64,000 nt of DNA from Omphiscola glabra (Eukaryota > Mollusca > Gastropoda > Lymnaeidae), in contig OZ024808.1 in the NCBI GenBank assembly GCA_964017045.1, positions 17,291,284 to 17,355,283 of the forward strand, read 5' to 3'. The position numbers and the translations under genes were made by a program. Position 1 is the stretch's first letter. Each line of letters opens with the position of its first letter. Positions 36,400-48,700 of the stretch are shown here, in pieces. The notes under the pieces were generated by a model. The model was not told the DNA's origin and made no database searches. It was given only the letters and a program-made list of their open reading frames with translations.

Positions 36400-37390
36400 A
36401 CCCAGTACAGTTAATGGAACCAATGAAATATCGCAGCGCCCTATACATTTGATGATCCGCACTTTTTAGGCTAAGATTGTTACAGACTTAGTGTTCGATT
36501 ATAAATATCCGTTTGTTTTGAAAATAGGCCGCTATTCGTTATAAACCTCAGACTTACTTCATGTCGTTCGCTTACATCGGTATTAGAAAAAAATCAGTTA
36601 TATTAACTTCGCTTTTGTTGGTGGGCGGCTGCCTGGCAAAATCTTCGGAAGGCTAACTGACCCACTTCCCGTCGCACTATCGAACTGAAACTTGTACGCA
36701 TGTTTTGCAAAAAATCTTCAGCTACGGCCCCCGTTTCTCGACATAGTATTTTTCGGAGAATTTTTACGAAAAGCTTTGTTTTAGGGTTTGATTAATTGGC
36801 CACCTCTTTAGTGACAAGACTTGGAATGACCCGGTATTAACCTCACTATAAAGGTCAATGATTCTAATATAGTGTTGGCTAAGTATTAAAAAAATTGGAA
36901 ATCTTTTGGTGTTTTTTTTTTTTTTGTCCCTTCAAATTAGACTATATCATAAAATCATAGTTTTTGAAGTAGGATCACGTGTTAATTGTTAAATGTGTAA
37001 TGGAATGATGCTTAAAAATATATAGTTATTAGAATAATAATTTTTTTTTAAAGTTTCTGGATTCCATGAATGTTGAGCTACATGAAATATTTATGTTTTA
37101 CTTAAGATTTTAACAGATGCACACAAACAGCGTACGTTTTATCAACTGTTATTTGAACGAAAGTGTTTGTATTTTTCATTAAATGTTCTACTTTTGCGGC
37201 GCAGGTTTACTGAATAACAGATAAGACTTCTTCTATATATCAAGGGCCCACGATCAATTTATTGATCATTATGGCTCCTATGAATGGGGATGGGATTTGC
37301 AATGTTTCTGTGCCTGGTGTTGATGAGGATATTTCACTGGTTACAAGTGTAACTGTGTGAGGGTATCGTGACTTTTAAATACTTAGCACA
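36400..37390. repeat. Dispersed repeat related to the 4.5-6.9 kb element
   Basis: Bases 36421-36610 resemble 4640-4830 in the same orientation (for example gattataaatat..gttttgaaaat.ggccgct). Bases 37255-37360 resemble 6806-6910 in the opposite orientation. The latter reads NLLIIMAPMNGDGICNVSVP on the plus strand. No clear ends were identified. Confidence 0.5.
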
Positions 37391-37399
37391 AATGTATTG

Positions 37400-38870
37400 A
37401 GTTCCCCAAGTTTTTTTTTATCTTTTTAATATCAAATCAATAAGCAATCCGTCCAATTTATTTATGTGCATCAATTAAAAACAAAACTAATAAACTGTTT
37501 TTGTGCGCAATCATTTTGATTATCTCGCCGTGGGAGGTGGGAGGAGTTGGGGGTGTTTTCTAGTTTTGAGAAAAAAAAATATTTAAAAATATATTTAAAA
37601 AAAAAATGGTCAATTAAAAAAATATATATTTACAATAAATTCTGTGGATTTAAAACCCCAAAAATGTGTTAACGAATAATCGAAGAGTAAGGTTTTAATT
37701 GATCTAAAGAAATCTATAATAGTTTGAAATTCCAAATGAAAATTTCAATCAATGGAAGATTAGGAAATGCATGCTTTAAACGTTTTCCCTTAGATAAAAT
37801 CACATATTTATAAATATATGTAGTATTTTGTAAATTGCTCGTCTTCTTAACATAATTATGCCGTTAATATACGATTATAATAACCAGTTTTGAAACCCCA
37901 TAAAAACTTATGATCAATTCTACACAATTTCTTTTAGTTTCTGACTCTAGTAAAACTTGTAAATAATTAAATATAGTCATCATTATAAAAGGTGTTATTT
38001 TTCATTAACATTCAACATTTAAAATGATGTAAACAGAGTTATTCTTTTAACAGAAACCTTTTTTAAGCGCCATTATTAAAACATATAATTAATTCATTAA
38101 GTAGTTTACCCCAAAATAGACCCCATTTAAATAAAATCTGATGTTTTTTTATATTTGTATTTGGTGTGCGTTGGAAGAGGTATAGTCGTATACAGCCAGT
38201 ACGGCCCAAACTCTATGTCTTAACAGGAAAAGTTTTTTTTTGGGGGGGCGGGGTCTTCTTATAGCTCAGTCGTCTTATACTCCTGAAAAAAAAAATATAT
38301 ACGCCAAATATCACTGCCTGCCTGATTGACTCACTGATCATAAGATTTTAAGAGCAACAAGCCCCTAATGAAGTTAAAATTGTGCGTAGTGATTCCTCAT
38401 GTACTCGTAAAATGACCTAAAATGTCAAAAGGAACCAATATAAATGGCAGCCATGCTTTGTTTCTTCAAGGTATTTTCGATTTATGTTTCAATGTCAAAC
38501 GTTATGTTTTTTTTTTTATTTTATTTTTTTTTAAATTTTATATATTTTTTTATTATATATATTTTTTTTTATTTCATAGTTTTAAAAAAAAAAAATTATA
38601 TAATTTTTTTATTTATAGTTTTTTTTTTTAATTTTATAGTTTTTTTTTTATTTTATAGTTTTTTGTGTGGTTATTGTCCCCCCCCCCCCCCCCTGAATTT
38701 GAAGAAGCGCTGTTTTAATTTGGGGAATTATGCGCACCGAACAAGAATCTAAATCAATTTATTTCATGCAACTGGTGTAGAACTTTTAACCTTTCAATAG
38801 AGTTAGATGATTGTGTTGAGGTTGACGTCATTATTGTATGTGACCAATGAAAATAAGAACTCGCCGATAT
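37400..38870. other. No recognised gene; T-rich tract
   Basis: It holds a long T-rich stretch (about 38507-38662) and a C tract (38679-38693). Frames at 38422-38752 are low-complexity Phe/Ile/Tyr and not genes. Confidence 0.5.
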
Positions 38871-38884
38871 CTCCGTAGTGATTT

Positions 38885-39190
38885 CTCAGTTGTTAGGTTT
38901 TAATGACGCAGTGGGTTTTGATGACGTAGTGGGTTTTGATGACGTAGAGGGTTTTGATGACGTAGTGGGTTTTGATGACGTAGTAGGTTTGATGACGTAG
39001 AGGGTTTGATGACGTAGAGGGTTTGATGACGTAGAAGTTTTAATGACGTAGTAGGTTTGATGACGTAGTAGGTTTGATGACGTAGTAGGTTTGATGACGT
39101 AGTAGGTTTGATGACGTAGTAGGTTTGATGACGTAGCAGGTTTGATGACGTAGTAGGTTTGATGACCTAGTAAGTTCGCTGACGTATTTG
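38885..39190. repeat. 17-20-bp tandem repeat, about 16 copies
   Basis: The units are close to gtttgatgacgtagtag, with longer variants ttttgatgacgtagtgggtt at the left. Every unit holds TGACGT, the half-site bound by CREB/ATF-type factors, but this may be incidental. Confidence 0.9.
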
Positions 39191-39199
39191 TTTTTACGT

Positions 39200-39760
39200 T
39201 TTCGTGAACGAGGATCACCTTCATCAGTGTATGAATGGGTCTGCGGAGGGGGAGGTCCGGTTCTGACGACACCTTATTCTTTGTTTGGAAGGGCGGCATT
39301 TTCGGCCAAATAAATTATTTTTTCTCGTTGGAAAAATCTTGTCCCTCCCGGGCGTCACCAGCCCTACTAGATGATGAAAACCGTTGTAATATAATATCTA
39401 TAAACAAACATAAAAATGTAAATAATGATGTTATTAAAAACAGTATAATAACAATACAAATGAAGACAATTAAAAAAAAACTGATATAGCTACTGCCGAA
39501 ATGTGTTATTCTTAGTAGTTGACCTGGTTTCAACCCCCTCCCACACACATTTTTTCCAGCTAAGCCAATTCTGGAAATACTAATCAATAGCCATAATGGC
39601 AGTGTAACCTCTTACAATCAAATGTTAAAAAAAAAATAGTTCTTAAGTGTTTTCATTTTGTACTTAAAAATCTTTCCTTGAAATGTTACACACCAAACCT
39701 ATCAATGATACTCATCAGCTCTTGGATATTAAAAATGGTTACCGGAAATTTGATCGAAAG
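39200..39760. other. No recognised gene
   Basis: The frames at 39235-39489 and 39315-39587 are unrecognised. Confidence 0.4.
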
Positions 39761-39767
39761 AAATTTC

Positions 39768-39912
39768 GTCGAATCTTTTTTTCAGTTCACACGTTAAAAT
39801 TTTCGTCAAATTTCTTTTTGAACGCACTGTAATAAGTAGTGAAACAAAATAATGCATCCAAAAATAAATTTGAAGCAAAATCTTAACGTGTGGACTGAAA
39901 AAAAGATTCGAC
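39768..39912. repeat. Long inverted repeat (hairpin), about 40-base arms
   Basis: The left arm begins gtcgaatctttttttcag at 39768. The right arm ends ctgaaaaaaagattcgac at 39912, its complement, and the match continues inward to acacgtta with few mismatches. The loop is about 60-75 bases. It looks like a small foldback transposon. Confidence 0.75.
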
Positions 39913-39919
39913 CAATAGG

Positions 39920-41095
39920 TCTTGCGCAGAAGTACAACAGGATAGGCGTAGTATAAGTATAAGTGATGTATGAATTATCTGCTCAAGCCGCGATTTAGTG
40001 TGTATCTTATAACATCGTATTACTTATCCAACAGATCTGTGCGAATTCTCTATGTGAAGTAGTAAGACAAGATCGATTGTGTTTTCTCCAGTTTCCGGAG
40101 ACTTATTATATATATAATGTGAATATTGATGAAGTTTGGCATCGTGCATTTTAAGTATTGTGATACAAGTGAATGTGGATAATTAAAGCATACACAAGAA
40201 AAGTTCAACTGTATACAACAACATATTACATATAACTTCGGAGTTACAATTAGCGCTGTTGTTACAGTTACGTTAAAAATATTCTGTTGGGATCAATCTT
40301 TCTTTTTTAGATAATCTAATCTTATGCGATACTTTTTCACGCCCCTGAACTAAAAAGGATTTTTTAAATATAAAAATGGTTTAAGCAACTCCTTAGATTA
40401 AAAAATCTATGTACCACTTTAAATACCTGTAAAATTTAGGAATTTTGATTTATTGATAACTATTAAAAATCTACCCCAACTTTTCCATGAACTGTAATTT
40501 TCGCAAAATTATCCACTCTCTTTCTTTCGCCCTTTCAATGTATTTTCACGAAATATTTACAATATATTTTTAATCTAAACATATTATTGTTATCCTCATA
40601 TAAGTGTCCCCACCTTATCCTCGTTCCTGAACTATACATTTGAGAATTTTTTTAAAAAAATATCCATATCGCTAGTTTCAAAGAAAATCTAATCCACTTT
40701 TTTTGAGGAATGGTATAATTATGGACATTTTCATGCATAGTGTTTCATCGCCCTTGAACTGAATTTTCCGACATTGGTAAAGCTCATATTTATTTATTTT
40801 AAAAGAATATCATCGGATTTTTTATTAAAAAATTGTCATCCACATAAAAATGTAAACACCTCTTTCCTCCCCCTGAAATGTGTTAAATATATTACTTTAT
40901 TTGTTTTTAATATTCTATAAGAGTTTCCTGATTGTATCACATACGCCCATCCAAGTGGTGGCGCATATTGTCATGACAGGGGCTAAATCCATAATTATCA
41001 CACACCCCGCCCCCCCATCAATAAACACAAATATTGTTTTTTTTTAAATTTAATAAACATAAATAATACATCTCCTTGGATTGTAGCTTATCACC
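39920..41095. other. No recognised gene
   Basis: I looked here on the minus strand for a lectin exon of gene C (WIGLDD, WANSG, QPD, final YVCE) and did not find one. Confidence 0.45.
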
Positions 41096-41319
41096 ATACA
41101 GACTGTCAACCGTCATGAAACAGACAAAACGACGGTAAGGAACTTGTGGGGTAACTGGCAAGAGCCAGTCAGACGACGGTCAAGGTTCAGAAAGACGATA
41201 GTCTGGGAAGCTGAAGACGTCACCCAAAGCGTAAAGCGTAATGAACATTTACTTTAAAATTATGGATGTGGTTGAAACCTAGGGTATTAAACGTCCGCCA
41301 AACGTAAAAAGCCACTTAC

Positions 41320-43169
41320 GAGAATTTAGGACTTGACTGACATTTATCACACACATACAGGTCTCCTTCTGTGACATTTGGTTGAGGACAGCAACTAACT
41401 AAGTCATTTGCTGATGTACACAGTTTTGTCACGTTGTTGTACACAAAACTTCCACACTTTGATGAAAACCTTAAATGTAAAACAAGAGACAAGTACAGGA
41501 TGTATAAAGTATAAAAAGATCTGAAATCCAATCTAGTTACACAAGATATATTTTATTTCCCCAACCCACCGAAGCAATGCACACCCCCCACTTCAACCGA
41601 TCAATAAGTAGTTGTTATCTAAGAGTAAAGATAAAGCGAAAAATGTGTTTGAAATTCTGACAAATTTCTTTATGTTTAGAAAGGGTTTTGGATTTCTTAG
41701 ACCAGTGATTCTCAACCTTTCCAATGCCGTGACCCTTTCATATATTTTCTCATGTCATGGCGACCCCCCAACCACCAAATTATGTTCGTTGCTACCGTAT
41801 AACTGTAGGGTACATGTTTTTTTCCGATGGTCCTAAGCGAACTGCTGTCTTAGGCTATGTACGTAAGCTCATACCTTAACGAGAAAAGCCATGTTATTTG
41901 TGTGTGTTTACATTTATCTGACCCCCAGGACCCTTCTCGGCTTCCCCTCTCTCTCTTTTTTATTCGATTCTTTCCATTCTCTTTCCTCGCGGAACAAAAA
42001 TTAGATTATTAAATTTCTGTTTCGAATGTTCTACCCGGTACCATATCTGACAGTTGGCCGCACAGTGTGACCTTGACCTGTCCACCCAGCCTGGCGACAA
42101 GCGTGCTGGTCCGGCGCTGGTGGTTTTCATTTTCACAAATTTGTAGGACACTCCAGTGTTGCTTGCTCCGAGTCTTAGCGACGTCACTGACAGCATGTAT
42201 GCTGAAATATTTAACAGTTTCTTTGAACGGTCAGTGAATACATCCGTTGTTCGAGCATTTCTTATGGTAGTCCAGTGAATGCATTCGTTGGTCAAGCATT
42301 ACTTATGTTGTTCCAGGGAATACATTCGTTGGTCAAGCATTTCTTATGTTGGCCCAGCGAATACATTCGTTGGTCAAGCATTTCTTATGTTGGTCCAGCG
42401 AATACATTCGTTGGTCAAGCATTTCTTATGTTATTCCAGTGAATACATTCGTTGGTCAAGCATTTCTTATGTTATTCCAGTGAATACATTCGTTGGTCAA
42501 GCATTTCCTATTTTAGTCCAGCGAATACATTCGTTGGTCAAGCATTTCATATTTTAGTCCAGCGAATACATTCGTTGGACAAGCATTTCGTATGTTGGTC
42601 CAGCGAACACATTCGTTGGTCAAGCATTTCGTATGTTAGTCCAGACTAAATCATTTTCTTTCGTCACTTTGACTACTTGGGGGTTTTGAAATAGTGAATA
42701 TATTCATGGGAAGAAATCATTTTAATTGTGATATTTCATGCATGACATTGTCATATTTCATGCATGTCTTTGTGATATTACATGCATGTCTTTGTGATAT
42801 TTCATGCATGTCATTGTGATATTTCATGCATGTCTTTGTGATATTTCATGCATGTCTTTGTGATATTTCATGCATGTCTTTGTGATATTTCATGCATGTC
42901 ATTGTCATATTTCATGCATGTCTTTGTGATATTTCATGCAGGCCATTCACGTTTATATAGTTTTATTCATTTTTATTTATATATGAAGACCTTTCATCAT
43001 TTTGAGCAAAAGTGCAATAGCGAAAACTATATTGCCATCATTACAATGAAACCTAACATGCATACGTTTCAATAATTTATTGATACTAACATAACAAAAT
43101 TAGATAAAAAGGTTGAATGTTCCTTAAAAAGCCGTAACAAGGCTTACCCAGCATCATGTGGTACAACAT
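41320..43169 (-). CDS. Gene C: PAN-like module of the lectin family, no lectin exon found
   Basis: Three exons match genes A and B exactly in length and phase: 43169-43148 (22 bases), 42201-42042 (160) and 41469-41320 (150). They give a signal peptide (MLYHMMLAYMLSVTSLRLGA), the GPARLSPGWVDRS linker, HCAANC, KCGSFVYNNVTKLC and the paired LVSCCPQP / LYVCDKC cysteines. The first 111 residues are colinear with B. Exon 3 ends in a good donor (GTAAGT), but I found no C-type lectin exon in the 7 kb between it and the first exon of gene B. The intron phase would allow splicing to gene B's lectin exon at 30817. If the intron is retained, translation stops at once (TTC TCG TAA), giving a 111-residue secreted PAN-only protein. 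Alternatives are a gene that lost its last exon and is now dead, or a lectin exon too diverged to see. The coding part shows no stops or frameshifts. Confidence 0.7.
41703..41847. mobile_element. hAT-like miniature element (CAGTGATTCTCAACC type)
   Basis: It begins cagtgattctcaacctttcc and ends gcgaactgctg. The flanks are tcttagac and tcttaggc, seven of eight identical. It is related to the elements at 60074 and 60516 (same ttctcaacctt..aatgccg.gacc start). It lies in gene C intron 2. Confidence 0.7.
42245..42640. repeat. 41-bp tandem repeat, about 9.5 copies
   Basis: The unit begins cattcgttggtcaagcattt and continues cttatgttggtccagcgaat. It starts about 45 bases from the acceptor of gene C exon 2, inside intron 1. 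Confidence 0.93.
42720..42945. repeat. 22-bp tandem repeat, about 10 copies
   Basis: The unit is tgtgatatttcatgcatgtc plus tt, with atgcat palindromes. It lies in gene C intron 1. Confidence 0.93.
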
Positions 43170-43529
43170 GGTCATTTCCTTCTTAATTCATCATCAAATG
43201 AACTCCAGGGAAAAACACGATGCCAGTGTAGAGTTAGTAATGTTGAAGGGTCCCCTATGCTAAAGTTATGATGTTTTTTCCTCAACACGTCCTGAAAGTG
43301 GGTGTTCCCTTCATCAACACAATTCATATCGGTGTTTACGCTTTTAGCACCAATCAACGTCTATTTTCATATGCTGGGAGTTCACGAATCCACGTCACGA
43401 CTCTAATGCTCAGTGAGAGGTGAAATATTTACTCCTCAGATGTGTCGTTAGTTAAGAGTACAGTTTATTATGAAATGTCGTGTTCGTGTTTCTATGCCAA
43501 TAACGCAACACTTGGGACTTCTCCAGGCA

Positions 43530-43537
43530 TTTATATA
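43530..43537 (-). promoter_or_regulatory. TATA-like box upstream of gene C
   Basis: TATATAAA on the minus strand lies about 360 bases upstream of the gene C start codon, at the position equivalent to the gene B box. The flanking 43290-43570 resembles 34440-34730. Confidence 0.4.
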
Positions 43538-43991
43538 ACTTAATTTTACGAGAATGGCACTAAATTATTCTGTTGATAGCTGAATTGGAAATTGAAAAAC
43601 CCCTGAAACATTTTTCGTAACAATCTTTTATAAAATGTAATATCGAGTAATGGAAGTGGTGCTGACTTTGTCAGGTCCTAATTAGTACTCCCCACAAGGC
43701 TCGCAAAGGTCTATTTTTGTCACGCTCCTAAAGTATATGAATATTCTTATTGCCAACCCAAATTTACACCGCAGATTAATTTCACCATTACAGAAAAATA
43801 AAGTAACATGTTACTATTGTTACGCACCAAAATCACTTACGATATTTATTTTTAAAAAAAAATAAGGGTTAGAGGCAGGATACTATATACTTAAATAATA
43901 ATGTTCAATTGAAAAAAATAACATACATTTATAGAAAGTTCATTTTATTTACACTTTGAACTAAACAAAGCAACAATTGTATTGATGACAC

Positions 43992-44181
43992 CAGAGGCGT
44001 AACTCGGGGGGGGGGAGGTGGACAGATGTTCCTTGGAACTAGACTAGTTAAGGGCGCCAAAATGTGCTTGAAATTATTTTATTCATGAAAAAAATGGGTT
44101 TGAGAGTTGAAAAAAAAAGAAAGGGAGGGTCATTACAATGAATCTTGTCCCCAGGTGCCAAACACTCTAGCTGCGCCTTTG
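43992..44181. mobile_element. 190-bp hAT-like miniature element with perfect target duplication
   Basis: The ends cagaggcgtaactcg and (complement) caaaggcgcagctaga are inverted repeats. Both flanks are gatgacac (43984-43991 and 44182-44189). It sits in the upstream DNA of gene C, while the equivalent position upstream of gene B has no insertion. Confidence 0.85.
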
Positions 44182-44189
44182 GATGACAC

Positions 44190-45700
44190 ATTCAAAACAG
44201 AGTTTTAAAAAATTCCCTCTCACGAAAACATGTCTTTTAAGAAATGATATCCAGCAAACCAGTGTCGAGTTAACCAGCTAAAAAATGGAGTTGTTAAATA
44301 CGGACCGACTTCATGTTCCCGAAAATAAAATAGTACGCGCCAAACGCAGTTGCGTTATATAAAAAATATATCATTTAGCGTAGTTATCGGGAATTATATT
44401 TTGCACGCTATTGAACTTATTATTGAACCATACTTTCTTTCAAACATCATTATTTTTAATAAACTCTCAATACCAAATTTGCTGATTAGGATTAGGAAGC
44501 AGTTCATTAGGAAGCAGTCCTTTAGGAATCAGTCCACCAGTCACACCAGAAAGGTAATATATATAAGATATTCGCTACTTTTAATAATTAACATATTAAT
44601 TTGTTTGTTATCGATTCAAAGGGTTTTTTTTTAATGTTTTGCTAAATCCTCATGATCCCTCAGCTCTCATAGGACCCATCCTGCTTTCTACTAATTGAAC
44701 ACTTCATACTCAGATCTCTGAATAGCAGGTTCCCAAAGTCACAACAATACAGGATGGACACACTCTCCCAAATCTGACTACACTAACTTTTTAAAAAAAT
44801 TCAAAGCCCCATAAATGATTCACACTGCAAACCGTAAGTCATCTATGACACCTTTAGTACCCCAGCTTCCCATCTCGATTACTCTGACACAAAGACTTTC
44901 CTGTCCTATTATTATCATCCTACAAAGCGCAGTCGGTAACACGCTTTGCTCAACTAGTTTATTTCATCTTTACTCGGCCCATATGGTGAGGGCATGGACA
45001 TTTTTACAAATAGCTACACATCAAGCTACATTTGGCTTCCCTAGCCATCTCTCAGAACGTCGTCGGTAATTATATACACGAAAACCCCGCGACGTCTCAC
45101 CGGTAAACGCAACAGAAAGAAGGAGGAGTTCGTATCCCAGTTCATGTCACCCCCCTGTTCCCAAATGGTTGCTCCGCTGTGCTTAACAATCATTACTGCT
45201 ACCTGTCAAGCCATCCCATTCCTTAGCCTTTGTGACCTCCCTCGTTTTCTATGCTACAACTTCTACCGTACTCTCATCACGCTGAATCAAAGAATGGCGT
45301 TTGATAATATGTTCACCCTAAAATGTTCTATTTTCTAACACACATCATGAAAAGCTCTCTCTCGTTTACAATCAGTTAGTGGGACACATGGCGGGCTGCG
45401 GGCTGGACAGAATTAGTACGGAGGATGAAATAACGTTTCAACGATTACCGAATTTATTTTCAATGGTGAATTATTTAAATCCGAAACGAATAAACCAGGT
45501 GAATTTAATGGAATGTCATTGTGGGTATTTGGGAGAAATGGAAACATGAAGATATATAGAGACGGGACGAACTAAAATTAGATCAAAGTTAGAATTAAAA
45601 AAACTAATAAGTAAAACAAATTAAGGTTAAACCTTTTTTCAGGCTTCACCTTACTTTGTTTTACATATTACCTATTTTAGTCTCTCCCTAATTACCCCTA
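44190..45700. other. No recognised gene
   Basis: The frames at 44350-44634, 44815-45069 and 45144-45338 have no recognisable domain. 44490-44535 has a short repeat of aggaagcagt-like units. Confidence 0.4.
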
Positions 45701-45707
45701 GAGTAAA

Positions 45708-48700
45708 ACATAATGGTGCTGTATGGACGTGGTGCTTTCACATAATGGTGCTGTATGTACGTGGTGCTTTCACATAATGGTGCTGTATGTACGTGGTGCT
45801 TTCACATAATGTCGCTGTATGTACGTGGTGCTTTCACATAATGGTGCTGTATGGACGTGGTGCTTTCACATAATGGTGCTGTATGTACGTGGTGCTTTCA
45901 CATAATGGTGCTGTATGTACGTGGTGCTTTCACATAATGGTGCTGTATGTACGTGGTGCTTTCACTCAATGGTGCTGTATGGACGTGGTGCTTTCACATA
46001 ATGTCGATGTATGTAGGTGGTGCTTTCACATAATGGTGCTGTATGGACGTGGTGCTTTCACATAATGGTGCTGTATGGACGTGGTGCTTTCACATAATGG
46101 TGCTGTATGTACGTGGTGCTTTCACATAATGGTGCTGTATGTACGTGGTGCTTTCACATAATGGTGCTGTATGTACGTGGTGCTTTCACATAATGGTGCT
46201 GTATGTACGTGGTGCTTTCACATAATGGTGCTGTATGTACGTGGTGCTTTCACATAATGGTACTGTATGGACATGGTGCTTTCACATAATGGTCCTGTAT
46301 GTACGTAGTGCTTTCACATAATGGTGCTGTATGTACGTGGTGCTTTCACATAATGGTGCTGTATGTACGTGGTGCTTTCACATAATGGTGCTGTATGTAC
46401 GTGGTGCTTTCACTCAATGGTGCTGTATGGACGTGGTGCTTTCACATAATGTCGCTGTATGTAGGTGGTGCTTTCGCATAATGGTGCTGTATGGACGTGG
46501 TGCTTTCACATAATGGTGCTGTATGGACGTGGTGCTTTCACATAATGGTGCTGTATGTACGTGGTGCTTTCACATAATGGTGCTGTATGTACGTGGTGCT
46601 TTCACATAATGGTGCTGTATGGACGTGGTGCTTTCACATAATGTCGCTGTATGTAGGTGGTGCTTTCACATAATGGTGCTGTATGGACGTGGTGCTTTCA
46701 CATAATGTTGCTGTATGTAGGTGGTGCTTTCACATAATGGTGCTGTATGGACGTGGTGCTTTCACATAATGTCGCTGTATGTAGGTGGTGCTTTCACATA
46801 ATGGTGCTGTATGGACGTGGTGCTTTCACATAATGTCGCTGTATGTACGTGGTGCTTTCACATAATGGTGCTGTATGGACGTGTTGCTTTCACATAATGT
46901 CGCTGTATGTAGGTGGTGCTTTCACATAATGGTGCTGTATGGACGTGGTGCTTTCACATAATGTCGCTGTATGTACGTGGTGCTTTCACATAATGGTGCT
47001 GTATGGACGTGGTGCTTTCACATAATGGTGCTGTATGTACGTGGTGCTTTCACATAATGTCGCTGTATGTAGGTGGTGCTTTCACATAATGTCGCTGTAT
47101 GTAGGTGGTGCTTTCACATAATGTCGCTGTATGTAGGTGGTGCTTTCACATAATGGTGCTGTATGGACGTGGTGCTTTCACATAATGGTGCTGTATGTAG
47201 GTGGTGCTTTCACATAATGGTGCTGTATGGACGTGGTGCTTTCACATAATGTCGCTGTATGTAGGTGGTGCTTTCACATAATGGTGCTGTATGGACGTGG
47301 TGCTTTCACATAATGTCGCTGTATGTACGTGGTGCTTTCACATAATGGTGCTGTATGGACGTGGTGCTTTCACATAATGTCGCTGTATGTACGTGGTGCT
47401 TTCACATAATGGTGCTGTATGGACGTGGTGCTTTCACATAATGTCGCTGTATGTAGGTGGTGCTTTCACATAATGGTGCTGTATGTACGTGGTGCTTTCA
47501 CATAATGGTACTGTATGGACATGGTGCTTTCACATAATGGTCCTGTATGTACGTAGTGCTTTCACATAATGGTGCTGTATGTACGTGGTGCTTTCACATA
47601 ATGGTGCTGTATGTACGTGGTGCTTTCACATAATGGTGCTGTATGTACGTGGTGCTTTCACTCAATGGTGCTGTATGGACGTGGTGCTTTCACATAATGT
47701 CGCTGTATGTAGGTGGTGCTTTCGCATAATGGTGCTGTATGGACGTGGTGCTTTCACATAATGGTGCTGTATGGACGTGGTGCTTTCACATAATGGTGCT
47801 GTATGTACGTGGTGCTTTCACATAATGGTGCTGTATGTACGTGGTGCTTTCACATAATGGTGCTGTATGGACGTGGTGCTTTCACATAATGTCGCTGTAT
47901 GTAGGTGGTGCTTTCACATAATGGTGCTGTATGGACGTGGTGCTTTCACATAATGTTGCTGTATGTAGGTGGTGCTTTCACATAATGGTGCTGTATGGAC
48001 GTGGTGCTTTCACATAATGTCGCTGTATGTAGGTGGTGCTTTCACATAATGGTGCTGTATGGACGTGGTGCTTTCACATAATGTCGCTGTATGTACGTGG
48101 TGCTTTCACATAATGGTGCTGTATGGACGTGTTGCTTTCACATAATGTCGCTGTATGTAGGTGGTGCTTTCACATAATGGTGCTGTATGGACGTGGTGCT
48201 TTCACATAATGTCGCTGTATGGACGTGGTGTTTCACATAATGGTGCTGTATGGACGTGGTGCTTTCACATAATGGTGCTGTATGTACGTGGTGCTTTCAC
48301 ATAATGTCGCTGTATGTAGGTGGTGCTTTCACATAATGTCGCTGTATGTAGGTGGTGCTTTCACATAATGTCGCTGTATGTAGTTGGTGCTTTCACATAA
48401 TGGTGCTGTATGTAGGTGGTGCTTTCACATAATGGTGCTGTATGGACGTGGTGCTTTCACATAATGTCGCTGTATGTAGGTGGTGCTTTCACATAATGGT
48501 GCTGTATGGACGTGGTGCTTTCACATAATGTCGCTGTATGTACGTGGTGCTTTCACATAATGGTGCTGTATGGACGTGGTGCTTTCACATAATGTCGCTG
48601 TATGTACGTGGTGCTTTCACATAATGGTGCTGTATGGACGTGGTGCTTTCACATAATGTCGCTGTATGTAGGTGGTGCTTTCACATAATGGTGCTGTATG

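Noticed and set aside
38422..38752. Phe/Tyr-rich membrane protein frames
   Set aside because: They come from long T runs and T/A simple sequence, without a plausible gene context.
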